A stretch of 64,000 nt of DNA from Actinopolyspora lacussalsi (GTDB lineage: Bacteria; Actinomycetota; Actinomycetes; Mycobacteriales; Pseudonocardiaceae), in contig JAURUC010000001.1 of assembly GCA_030803735.1 (NCBI GenBank), positions 808,501 through 872,500 of the forward strand. The letters run 5' to 3'. This document shows, one piece after another, positions 46,320-64,000 of the stretch; the stretch's first letter is position 1, and the number at the start of each line of letters is the position of its first letter. A program made the position numbers and the translations under genes. The notes below the pieces were generated by a model. The model did not search any database. It saw nothing but the letters and a program-made list of their open reading frames with translations, and was not told the origin of the DNA.

Positions 46320-47324
46320 ATGGCACGGCGACCCGCACGACACGCCCTTGACGCGGACCGCACCACGCACTCACGTGGTGCGGGTCCGAGCGTGCCCGGA
46401 CCGTTGAGCGCATTGTTCCGGCCCTGGCGCGCACGCGACACCGTTGTCGCGTGCTTCGCCGCGGGAATCAGTGCTCTGCTGCTGTGCCATCGTCTGCTGC
46501 CCAATCCCATGGGAATCGGAACCCTCGTGGACAGTTTCGCTCCCTGGCTGGGAGCGGCGGTTCCGCTGGTGGCGCTGCCCGCGTTGCTGGCGCGGTGCCG
46601 TGCCTCGGTGCTGCTGCTCGTGCCCGCACTGATCTGGGGGCTCATCTTCGGAACAGCCGTTCCGGCGAACGATCGGAGCGCGGCGGGAGGAGTGGGAGTC
46701 GTCACCCAGAACCTCTACGCGAGCAACAGCGATCCGAAGGCCACACTGCGCGACCTCTCCCGCGCCGATGCCGACCTGGTCGGGCTGCAGGAGATCACAT
46801 CGCGAACCCGCTCGGTGGCGACCGAGGCACTGCGGGAACGCTATCCGCACCACGTCACGATGGGGACCGTCGGTCTCTGGAGTCGTTACCGCCTGTCGGA
46901 CGTACGAGTCGTGGACCTCGGCCTGGGCTGGACCCGTGCCGTTCGAGCCGTCGCACACGCTCCCCAGGGGGAGCTGGCGGTCTATGTCGCCCATCTGCCT
47001 TCGCTGCGTCCGGATTCGGTGGAGCAGCGGGACCAAGGACTGCGGAAACTCGCCACGGCGGTGGCGGGTGAGGCCGTCGAGGACGTGGTCCTGCTCGGTG
47101 ATCTCAACACCGCCACCACCGACCGAGCGCTGCGTTCGCTCACCCGGTGGTTACCGAACGTAGCCGGTGAGGCCACGGCAGGCTTCGGTTTCACCTGGCC
47201 GGACGCGTTTCCCGCCGTACGGCTCGACCACGTGCTGTCCAGGGGTGTGCGCGTTGCCGACGCGGAGGTCGTCGACACCAGGGGAAGTGATCACCGCGCG
47301 GTGCGGGCGACGCTGCACGGTTGA
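46320..47324 (+). CDS. Membrane-anchored EEP-fold phosphatase, VanJ-like
   Basis: 334 residues. Three hydrophobic helices (VVACFAAGISALLLCHRLL, FAPWLGAAVPLVALPALL, ASVLLLVPALIWGLIFGTAV) are followed by an EEP domain with VVTQNLYASN, LVGLQEITS, VLLGDLNTATTD and a final GSDHRAVRA. The layout matches VanJ-type proteins of actinobacteria, some of which dephosphorylate undecaprenyl diphosphate and give teicoplanin resistance. The ATG at 46320 is chosen; an overlapping GTG at 46182 would add a non-protein-like tail. No vancomycin genes are nearby. Confidence 0.75.
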   Translation: MARRPARHALDADRTTHSRGAGPSVPGPLSALFRPWRARDTVVACFAAGISALLLCHRLLPNPMGIGTLVDSFAPWLGAAVPLVALPALLARCRASVLLLVPALIWGLIFGTAVPANDRSAAGGVGVVTQNLYASNSDPKATLRDLSRADADLVGLQEITSRTRSVATEALRERYPHHVTMGTVGLWSRYRLSDVRVVDLGLGWTRAVRAVAHAPQGELAVYVAHLPSLRPDSVEQRDQGLRKLATAVAGEAVEDVVLLGDLNTATTDRALRSLTRWLPNVAGEATAGFGFTWPDAFPAVRLDHVLSRGVRVADAEVVDTRGSDHRAVRATLHG

Positions 47325-47387
47325 GCGGTCCGCGCTGATCCCAGGCGTGCCGCTCGGGAGTTTCGGGGCGCCCGGCCGGACAGCCGT

Positions 47388-47804
47388 TCAGTGAACGGGG
47401 CCGGTGTATTTCTCACCCGGGCCCTGGCCGGGCGGATCCGGCTCCGAGGAAGCTTCCCGAAAAGCACGTTGCAGTGTCTGCAGCCCGTCCCGCAGCGCTC
47501 CCGCATGGGGCCCGAGATACTCCACCGAGGCCGTGATCAGGCCGGCCAGCGAGGTGATCAGACGGCGCGCCTCGTCGAGGTCACGCACCGGGGAGTCGTC
47601 CGGGTCCTCCTCGGCCAGGCCCAGCTTCTCGGCCGCCGCCGACATCAGCATCACGGCGGCCCTGCTGATCACCTCGACGCTGGGAACATTGCTCAACTCG
47701 CGCACGTTGTGCGGGGTATCCGTGGCATCGAGGCCCTCCCCGGAGTGGTCGCCGTCCGGCGGTGCGGCTGTTTCGGGGGACTCGGTTGGCTGCGACTCGG
47801 TCAC
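47388..47804 (-). CDS. DUF1844 domain protein
   Basis: 138 residues. After a Thr/Pro/Glu-rich start, a helical DUF1844 core follows ([42 protein letters not shown]). Function unknown; the gene typically lies just upstream of infC on the opposite strand in actinobacteria, as here. The start is a GTG at 47804 or at 47819; both lack a clear ribosome site. Confidence 0.8.
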   Translation of the reverse strand: MTESQPTESPETAAPPDGDHSGEGLDATDTPHNVRELSNVPSVEVISRAAVMLMSAAAEKLGLAEEDPDDSPVRDLDEARRLITSLAGLITASVEYLGPHAGALRDGLQTLQRAFREASSEPDPPGQGPGEKYTGPVH

Positions 47805-48084
47805 GCCTGTTACTCTCACATGCGCGCAACGCCCTCGGCCTTTCGGGGGCGGTAAAGTGGAGCCCCGCTCCCACCCGCGTGGCCGGTTCACAGGCCGCCG
47901 GGTCCCGATCCCGCCGAGAACACCGTTCGACGGCGGAATGAAGCGGTATTGCCATACCGGTTCGATCGGTTGGAGTAAAAGGGTCTCGCGGATCCGGCAG
48001 GATGCCGCGAGGCGGCTGCATGCTCTAGGGGCGAGCTTCACGCCGCGGTGCAGCACAGAAACGCCATCGAACCGAGGAGACCCC
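47805..48084 (+). promoter_or_regulatory. Structured leader region of the infC operon
   Basis: This 280-base gap holds several short hairpins in the plus sense, e.g. CGGTAT-TGCC-ATACCG (47944-47959) and a CCGCCG/CGGCGG pair near 47911-47936. infC-rpmI-rplT operons are commonly controlled through leader RNA by L20 or IF-3, but I cannot match a known motif. Confidence 0.35.
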
Positions 48085-48087
48085 ATC
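48074..48087 (+). promoter_or_regulatory. infC ribosome site and non-standard AUC start
   Basis: GAGGAG (48074-48079) lies five bases before an ATC codon at 48085. No in-frame ATG, GTG or TTG is placed to serve this ribosome site, and homologous IF-3 proteins begin at this residue. Confidence 0.75.
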
Positions 48088-48630
48088 AGCTCCGAGACGC
48101 GCATCAACGACCGCATCCGTGTGCCCGAGGTCCGGTTGGTCGGACCGAACGGTGAACAGGTCGGCATCGTCCGTATCGAGGACGCACTCCGGCTCGCGGA
48201 GGAAGCGGAGTTGGATCTCGTCGAGGTCGCTCCGCAAGCCAAGCCGCCGGTGTGCAAACTCATGGACTACGGCAAGTTCAAGTACGAGAGTGCGCAGAAG
48301 GCTCGCGAGTCACGCCGTAATCAGCAGCAGACCGTCATCAAGGAGCAGAAGCTCCGTCCCAAGATCGACCCGCACGACTACGAGACCAAGAAGGGTCACG
48401 TTTCGCGCTTTCTCGGTCAGGGTCACAAGGTCAAGGTGACGATCATGTTCCGCGGCCGCGAGCAGTCCCGCCCCGAGCTGGGGTTCCGGTTGTTGCAGCG
48501 GCTGGCCGACGATGTCTCAGAGCAGGGCTTCATCGAGGCCAAACCCAAGCAGGACGGCCGCAACATGACCATGGTGCTGGCTCCGCACAAAACCGGTAAA
48601 GGCAACAAGAGCAAGGCGAACGCGTCATAA
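48085..48630 (+). CDS. infC: Translation initiation factor IF-3, with AUC start
   Basis: 181 residues. The N-domain starts [17 protein letters not shown] and holds [19 protein letters not shown]; a lysine-rich linker follows, then the C-domain ([20 protein letters not shown]). IF-3 binds the 30S subunit, prevents premature joining and rejects poor start codons. The likely start is ATC at 48085, served by GAGGAG. A rare AUU/AUC start is the classic device by which IF-3 limits its own synthesis. The operon continues with rpmI and rplT. Confidence 0.95.
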   Translation: MSSETRINDRIRVPEVRLVGPNGEQVGIVRIEDALRLAEEAELDLVEVAPQAKPPVCKLMDYGKFKYESAQKARESRRNQQQTVIKEQKLRPKIDPHDYETKKGHVSRFLGQGHKVKVTIMFRGREQSRPELGFRLLQRLADDVSEQGFIEAKPKQDGRNMTMVLAPHKTGKGNKSKANAS

Positions 48631-48697
48631 CCGTAGCGCGGCAATCGGGTGCCGGGGCCACTGAACGCATCAGGTCGTGGAATCACCCGGAACGCAT

Positions 48698-48731
48698 GCC
48701 GGGCGGGATTCTCATCGGGATTCTGCCCGGC
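48698..48731 (+). promoter_or_regulatory. Hairpin between infC and rpmI
   Basis: GCCGGGC (48698-48704) pairs with GCCCGGC (48725-48731). The loop contains a direct repeat GGGATTCT (48705-48712, 48717-48724). It ends 23 bases before rpmI and could be an L20-responsive or attenuation site. Confidence 0.4.
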
Positions 48732-48754
48732 GTTCGCACGAAAAGAGGATGATA

Positions 48755-48949
48755 ATGCCCAAGAACAAGCCACACAGCGGCGCGTCCAAGCGGTTCAAGG
48801 TCACCGGATCGGGCAAATTGCGCCACGAGCGTGCCGGCCGTAGGCACATCCTGGAAAAGAAGTCGAGCAGGGTGAAGCGTCGATTGAAGGGCACTGACGA
48901 GGTGTCGCCGAACGACACCCGGCAGGTCAACAAGATGCTGGGACGCTGA
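48755..48949 (+). CDS. rpmI: Large ribosomal subunit protein bL35
   Basis: 64 residues, basic, the full family length, starting [15 protein letters not shown] and with the typical [18 protein letters not shown] lies 5 bases before the ATG. It is the second gene of the infC operon. Confidence 0.97.
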   Translation: MPKNKPHSGASKRFKVTGSGKLRHERAGRRHILEKKSSRVKRRLKGTDEVSPNDTRQVNKMLGR

Positions 48950-48964
48950 GCTTCGCTCAGTCAC

Positions 48965-48996
48965 GGGTGTAGCCGGGAGCTTGGCCCGCCACACCC
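48965..48996 (+). promoter_or_regulatory. Hairpin in the rpmI-rplT gap
   Basis: GGGTGT (48965-48970) pairs with ACACCC (48991-48996), with an inner GGG/CCC pairing. A second hairpin lies closer to rplT. Confidence 0.35.
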
Positions 48997-49023
48997 TTCG
49001 GACCAGTGACAGCCTCATCCGCC

Positions 49024-49041
49024 GGGGCGGGGCTCCGCCCC
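49024..49041 (+). promoter_or_regulatory. GC-rich hairpin before rplT
   Basis: GGGGCGG (49024-49030) and CCGCCCC (49035-49041) form a 7-bp stem with a 4-base loop, 22 bases before the rplT ATG. It could control or mimic the L20 binding site. Confidence 0.4.
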
Positions 49042-49063
49042 CGATGCGATCAGGACGGAACCA

Positions 49064-49432
49064 ATGGCACGTGTCAAACGATCGGTGAACGCGCAGAAGA
49101 AGCGCCGCAAGATTCTGGAGTCCGCCAAGGGTTATCGCGGGCAGCGTTCTCGCCTTTACCGCAAGGCCAAGGAGCAGATGCTGCACTCGCAGGTCTACTC
49201 CTATCGGGACCGGCGGGCACGCAAGGGCGAGTTCCGCAAGCTCTGGATCATGCGTATCAACGCGGCCAGCAGGCAGAACGGGCTGAGCTACAACAAGTTC
49301 ATGCAGGGTCTGAAGGCCGCCGAGGTCGATGTCGACCGCAAGATGCTCGCCGAGCTGGCGGTCAACGATCCGCAGGCCTTTACCGCGCTGTGTGACAAGG
49401 CGCGTAACAGCCTCCCGGAAGGCACGGTCTGA
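49064..49432 (+). CDS. rplT: Large ribosomal subunit protein bL20
   Basis: 122 residues, strongly basic, beginning [17 protein letters not shown] and containing [16 protein letters not shown]. bL20 is an early assembly protein of the 50S subunit and often a repressor of its own operon. The ribosome site is GGACGGA. Third gene of the infC operon. Confidence 0.97.
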   Translation: MARVKRSVNAQKKRRKILESAKGYRGQRSRLYRKAKEQMLHSQVYSYRDRRARKGEFRKLWIMRINAASRQNGLSYNKFMQGLKAAEVDVDRKMLAELAVNDPQAFTALCDKARNSLPEGTV

Positions 49433-50329
49433 TTGGATCGAGCCGGCGCCCGGCACACCGGTGCGGATCCCGCGGAAGGGCGGGCGAGTCCCGATACGGC
49501 TCGTTCGCCGTTGACGGAACGTTCCGCACGGGTCGCTTCCGCTCGTAAGCTCACGCGGCGTGCCGGGCGCGAACGTGCCGGTATGTTTCTGGCGGAAGGC
49601 GCCAACGCCGTCCTCGAGTCGCTGGACTCGCGGACGGCGGAGCGGCCTCGCACCGAGGTTCGCGAGGTGTTGGCCACTTCCGAAGGACTGCGACGGGTTC
49701 CGGAGATCGCCGAGCGCTGCGCGGCGAGCGGAGTGCCGTTGTGGACCATCACCGAACGAGCGGCTGCCTGCCTCTCCGAAACGGTTACCCCGCAAGGGCT
49801 GGTCGCCGTCTGCGAGGCGCCCGCGACGGACACCGCGACCGTGCTGGCTCCCCGGCCCTCCCTGGTGGTGGTGCTGCTCGACATCGCCGATCCGGGTAAC
49901 GCGGGTACGGTGCTTCGTGTCGCGGATGCCGCCGGTGCGGGTGCCGTGCTGTTCGCGGGCGAGACCGTCGACCCCTACAACGGGAAGGCCGTTCGGGCCT
50001 CCACCGGCAGCCTTTTCCACCTTCCGGTGGCTCGGGAACGTGATGCGGACACAGTACTGGCGGCCTGTCGAGGAGCGGGACTGTTGCTGGTCGGAGCCGA
50101 TGGTGCGGCCCACTCCGATCTGCACACCGCTGAGGAGAGCGGCAGGCTGGACGTGCCGACCGCCTGGGTGTTCGGCAGTGAGGCGCACGGTCTCGGGGAG
50201 TACGGTGAACGGTTGGACGTCACGCTGCGCGTGCCGATCTACGGTCGAGCGGAGAGCCTGAACCTGGCCACCGCCGCTGCCGTCTGTCTGTACGCCTCGG
50301 CCCGTCGCATTCGTCCGGACGTCGAGTGA
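49433..50329 (+). CDS. TrmH-family (SpoU) RNA 2'-O-methyltransferase
   Basis: 298 residues from a TTG that directly follows the rplT stop; GGAAGG lies ten bases upstream. The recognised part begins LTERSARVASARKL, so a TTG at 49511 is an alternative start. The N-terminal RNA-binding domain is followed by the knotted methyltransferase fold: LLDIADPGNAGTVLR (motif 1), VFGSEAHGL (motif 2) and VPIYGRAESLNLATAAAVCLY (motif 3). The target nucleotide in rRNA or tRNA is unknown. Position beside rplT and pheS is conserved. Confidence 0.9.
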   Translation: MDRAGARHTGADPAEGRASPDTARSPLTERSARVASARKLTRRAGRERAGMFLAEGANAVLESLDSRTAERPRTEVREVLATSEGLRRVPEIAERCAASGVPLWTITERAAACLSETVTPQGLVAVCEAPATDTATVLAPRPSLVVVLLDIADPGNAGTVLRVADAAGAGAVLFAGETVDPYNGKAVRASTGSLFHLPVARERDADTVLAACRGAGLLLVGADGAAHSDLHTAEESGRLDVPTAWVFGSEAHGLGEYGERLDVTLRVPIYGRAESLNLATAAAVCLYASARRIRPDVE

Positions 50330-50391
50330 CCGTTCCGCCGCTCGTGCCGTCTCCCGGCTCGACAGTCCCCCGGAGTTCGCGGCACCCCTGA

Positions 50392-51627
<1,236 letters not shown>

Positions 51628-51697
51628 GTCCGGTCGGGTGCCCGGGCTCTTGCCCGCACCGCCGACCCCACATGATCGAGAGAAGGGCTGCGATCCA

Positions 51698-55821
<4,124 letters not shown>

Positions 55822-55825
<4 letters not shown>

Positions 55826-57042
55826 GTACGAGTGACGAGCCGATCGACGTCGGCGTGCACGACGCGACCACAGACAGGCGATACGGTGTCACCGGTCCGC
55901 GTGGTTTCCGGGCTTGCGGCGTTGCCGCCGGTATCAAGTCCGGCGCCGCCCTCGACCTCGCACTGATCGTCAACGACGGTCCCGGGCAGCAGGCAGCCGG
56001 GGTGTTCACCACCAACCAGGTCAAAGCGGCTCCCGTGCTGTGGTCCGAACAGGTGTTGCGGGAGCGGAAGTTGCGTGCCGTGGTGCTCAATTCCGGTGGT
56101 GCCAACGCCTGTACCGGTCCCGAGGGATTCCAGGACACCCATGCCACCGCCGAACGCGCAGCGGAACTGCTCGGTACCGGTGCGATCGAGATCGGGGTCT
56201 GCTCCACCGGCCTCATCGGGCAACGGCTGCCGATGCCCGCCCTGCTGGAGGGCCTCGACACCGCGGTGACCGGGCTGAACGACACGGAGCGGGCGAGCAC
56301 CGATGCCGCGACCGCCGTACTGACCACGGACACCCACCCGAAACAGGTCTGCCTCACTCACCCCGACGGCTGGTCGATCGGCGGGATGGTCAAAGGGGCG
56401 GGAATGCTGGCGCCGAACCTCGCGACCATGCTCGCGGTCGTCACCACCGACGCCGGTGTCGAAGGCGAGACGTTGCAACGAGCTCTGCGGCAGGCCTGCA
56501 GCGGCACTTTCGAACGGCTCGACGTCGACGGTGGCACCTCCACCAACGACACCGTGCTGCTGCTGTCCTCGGGGGCTTCCGAACTCGCTCCCGCCGAGGC
56601 CGAGTTCACCAAGCTGCTGACCCGAGTCTGCGGCGACCTCGTCCGACAGCTGCAACACGACGCCGAAGGCGCCACCAAGGCGATCGATATAACCGTCCGC
56701 GGGGCAGCCTCGGAGGAGGACGCGGAGAGCATCGCCCGGTTGGTGGCCGAGGACAACCTGGTCTCGGCCGCGCTGTTCGGTTCCGACCCCAACTGGGGAC
56801 GCATCGCCATGGCGGTGGGGCGCTCCGCGATCACGATCGACGCCTCGGCCATGGAGATCATCGCCAACGGCGTGACGCTTTACTCCGGGGGAACCCCGGT
56901 CGCCGACCGCGACACGGTGGATCTCTCCGGACGAGACATCGAGATCGTGGTCGATCTGCGTCTCGGTGACCACAGCGCCACCGTGCTGACCACGGATCTT
57001 TCCCACGACTACGTCGAAGAGAACAGCGCGTATTCCACATGA
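55822..57042 (+). CDS. argJ: Glutamate N-acetyltransferase / ornithine acetyltransferase
   Basis: Recycles the acetyl group from N-acetylornithine to glutamate; bifunctional forms also use acetyl-CoA. 406 residues. The self-cleavage site is the A-T bond in LAPNLATML (T202 becomes the new N-terminus), and [11 protein letters not shown] and the C-terminal GSDPNWGRI are intact. TTG start at 55822, overlapping the upstream stop, with GAGGGAGA before it. The argJ route removes the need for argA and argE, which are absent here. Confidence 0.95.
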
Positions 57043-57961
57043 GCAGCACGAGCCACGACGAACGGTTGAGCACGGCCGCCGCGAAGGCCGGCGTACTGAC
57101 CGAAGCACTGCCCTGGTTGGAGCGGTTCCGCGGTGCCACCGTGGTGGTCAAGTACGGCGGCAACGCCATGACCGACGAAAAGCTCAAGCGGGCATTCGCC
57201 GAGGACATGGTTTTCCTACGGCTGGCCGGACTGCGCCCCGTGGTCGTGCACGGCGGTGGTCCGCAGATCACCGAGATGCTCGACCGGCTCGGCATGCCCG
57301 GCGAGTTCCGGGGTGGACTGCGGGTCACCTCACCGGAAACGATGGATGTGGTCCGGATGGTCCTCGTCGGCCAGGTCGGCCGTGAGCTCGTCGGACTGAT
57401 CAACCAGCACGGTCCGCACGCGGTGGGCATGTCGGGTGAGGACGCGCACCTGCTCACCGCCCGCAGACGCAACGCCGTGGTGGACGGCGAACCGGTGGAC
57501 ATCGGGCTGGTCGGCGACGTCGAATCGGTCGAACCGACCGCCGTGCTCGATCTGATCGAGACCGGTCGCATTCCGGTGATCTCCACAGTCGCTCCCGACG
57601 CCGACGGTGTGGTGCACAACGTCAACGCCGACACCGCCGCCGGAGCCCTGGCCGTCGCGCTCGAAGCGGAGAAGCTCGTCGTGCTCACCGACGTCGAGGG
57701 GCTCTACACCGACTGGCCCGACCGGGAATCGCTGGTCTCGCGACTGGACACCGCGCGACTGACGGAACTGCTGCCGAACCTGGCCTCCGGGATGGTTCCC
57801 AAGATGGAGGCCTGCCTACAGGCGGTGACCGGTGGCGTGCCCCGGGCTCACGTGATCGACGGTCGACTCGCTCACTCGGTGCTGCTCGAAGTGTTCACCA
57901 GCGAGGGTATCGGCACGATGGTCGTTCCCGGCGAGCCGACCCAACGAAAGGACGATGCCTG

Positions 57962-57962
<1 letters not shown>
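57039..57962 (+). CDS. argB: N-acetylglutamate kinase
   Basis: 307 residues. ATP-binding start [10 protein letters not shown], then [10 protein letters not shown] and the substrate region GLVGDVESV, with the final [12 protein letters not shown] and [11 protein letters not shown]. Phosphorylates N-acetylglutamate; in many bacteria it is feedback-inhibited by arginine, and the N-terminal helix ([15 protein letters not shown]) is of the type seen in arginine-sensitive forms. ATGA overlap with argJ. Confidence 0.96.
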
Positions 57963-60599
<2,637 letters not shown>

Positions 60600-60662
60600 A
60601 CGACACCGCGGTCGAACAGGCACCCGACAACAGCCAGCACAACAGGTACTAGGAGCATCATC

Positions 60663-63406
<2,744 letters not shown>

Positions 63407-63413
63407 ACCTCCC

Positions 63414-63456
63414 GCCGTGCCGGATCGGATCCGGGTGTTTCCCGGTCCGGCACGGC
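63414..63456 (+). terminator. Strong terminator of the arg operon
   Basis: GCCGTGCCGGA (63414-63424) pairs perfectly with TCCGGCACGGC (63446-63456), and a second stem CCGGG-TGTTT-CCCGG (63431-63445) lies inside. It starts 7 bases after the argH stop. No U-run follows, but the 11-bp plus 5-bp stems make it the most stable hairpin seen here. Confidence 0.75.
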
Positions 63457-63500
63457 TCCGGTTCGTTCCCCGACGTGCGGCACCCGGTAGTGTGCTCGTC

Positions 63501-64000
63501 GTGATTGAGGTGACACGCTCCGAGACAGCACGTGACCCGCTCCGTGTGGCACGTTTCCTGCTCGGTTGTGAGTTGGTTTCGAACTCGCCCCAGGGGGTGG
63601 TTCGTGTCCGGCTCGTCGAGGTGGAGGCGTACCGCGGACAGGACGACCCGGCATCACACTGCTATCGCGGGCGTACCGAACGGAACGCGGTCATGTTCGG
63701 GCCGGCGGGTCACCTCTACGTGTACTTCGTCTACGGGATGCACTTCTGCGTCAACGTGGTTTGCCTGACCGACGGGCAGCCCGCGGCGGTGCTCCTTCGA
63801 GCCGGTGAGATCATCGAGGGCACCGACCTGGCACGCAGTCGTCGTCCCGCGGTTCGGAAGGAGAGCGCACTGGCCAGCGGACCGGCTCGACTCGCGGGGG
63901 TGCTGGGAATCACTCGTGAGTGTAACGGCGCGGACCTGACACGTTCCGACTCACCGATCCGGTTGCTGCGGGGGTGTGCCGTGGAGGACGAGGACGTACG
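63501..64000 (+). CDS. 3-methyladenine DNA glycosylase (AAG/MPG family), 3' end cut by the window
   Basis: Partial: 166 residues are visible before the window ends. The fold-defining parts are LVEVEAYRGQDDPASH (with the catalytic Glu), CYRGRTERNAVMFGPAG, HLYVYFVYGMHFCVNVV and AVLLRAGEI, so it is the alkylation-repair enzyme of the human AAG type, removing methylated purines. The start may be GTG at 63492, 63501 or 63510; none has a clear ribosome site. Its place after argH is usual in actinobacteria. Confidence 0.88.
   Translation, partial: MIEVTRSETARDPLRVARFLLGCELVSNSPQGVVRVRLVEVEAYRGQDDPASHCYRGRTERNAVMFGPAGHLYVYFVYGMHFCVNVVCLTDGQPAAVLLRAGEIIEGTDLARSRRPAVRKESALASGPARLAGVLGITRECNGADLTRSDSPIRLLRGCAVEDEDV

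Overview
The window is GC-rich actinobacterial chromosome. Supporting signs are a QcrB of the actinobacterial respiratory supercomplex with a long charged C-terminal tail, a mycothiol-type maleylpyruvate isomerase family protein, the infC-rpmI-rplT-TrmH-pheST-arg gene order, frequent GTG and TTG starts, and start/stop overlaps of the ATGA and GTGA type. A Pseudonocardiales genus (Actinopolyspora- or Saccharopolyspora-like) is my best guess. That is inference from gene content only; no 16S or other decisive marker is present.

Layout. 1-5070: qcrB (probably the last gene of a qcr operon that begins outside the window), an SPW-repeat membrane protein, a universal stress protein, a small unknown protein and a DUF5914-like Rieske protein. 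5140-10761 (minus): a carotenoid operon read crtI-crtB-idi-methyltransferase-crtU with ATGA couplings; no crtE or lycopene cyclase is in the window. 11176-16381: a glycosyltransferase/DUF2064 pair facing a zinc-site epimerase, a fasciclin lipoprotein and a membrane-anchored molybdopterin enzyme. 16537-20762 (minus): 3-hydroxybutyrate dehydrogenase, an MHS-type transporter and a GAF-PucR regulator. 20999-28052: PepSY membrane protein, CstA, a possible split-barrel protein, a secreted EEP-fold enzyme, a metallo-beta-lactamase hydrolase and a maleylpyruvate isomerase family protein, then divergent uvrA (28526-31387).

31388-34964: a decayed TnpB relic, an unusual DnaJ-membrane-NERD fusion, an AT-rich gap with inverted repeats and a CynX-type MFS exporter. 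35024-39966 (minus): a chitooligosaccharide-type operon (binding lipoprotein, two permeases, cytoplasmic GH20 hexosaminidase) with no ATPase gene, and DasR-like operators in its promoter; a secreted lactonase upstream has a third such site. 41718-46185: a D-amino-acid module (D-aminoacylase and a DSD1-like PLP enzyme facing an IclR regulator and a RidA protein). 46320-47804: a VanJ-like membrane phosphatase and a DUF1844 protein.

48085-64000: a housekeeping block on the plus strand: infC (with an apparent AUC start), rpmI, rplT, a TrmH-family methyltransferase, pheST, then argC-(ACT protein)-argJ-argB-argD-argF-argR-argG-argH ending in a strong hairpin, and the 5' part of a 3-methyladenine DNA glycosylase that runs off the end. 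The arg genes encode the acetylated arginine route from N-acetylglutamyl phosphate onward together with their repressor. An ArgR-box-like operator lies over a promoter that would give argC a leaderless start. No tRNA, rRNA, CRISPR array or intact mobile element was recognised.
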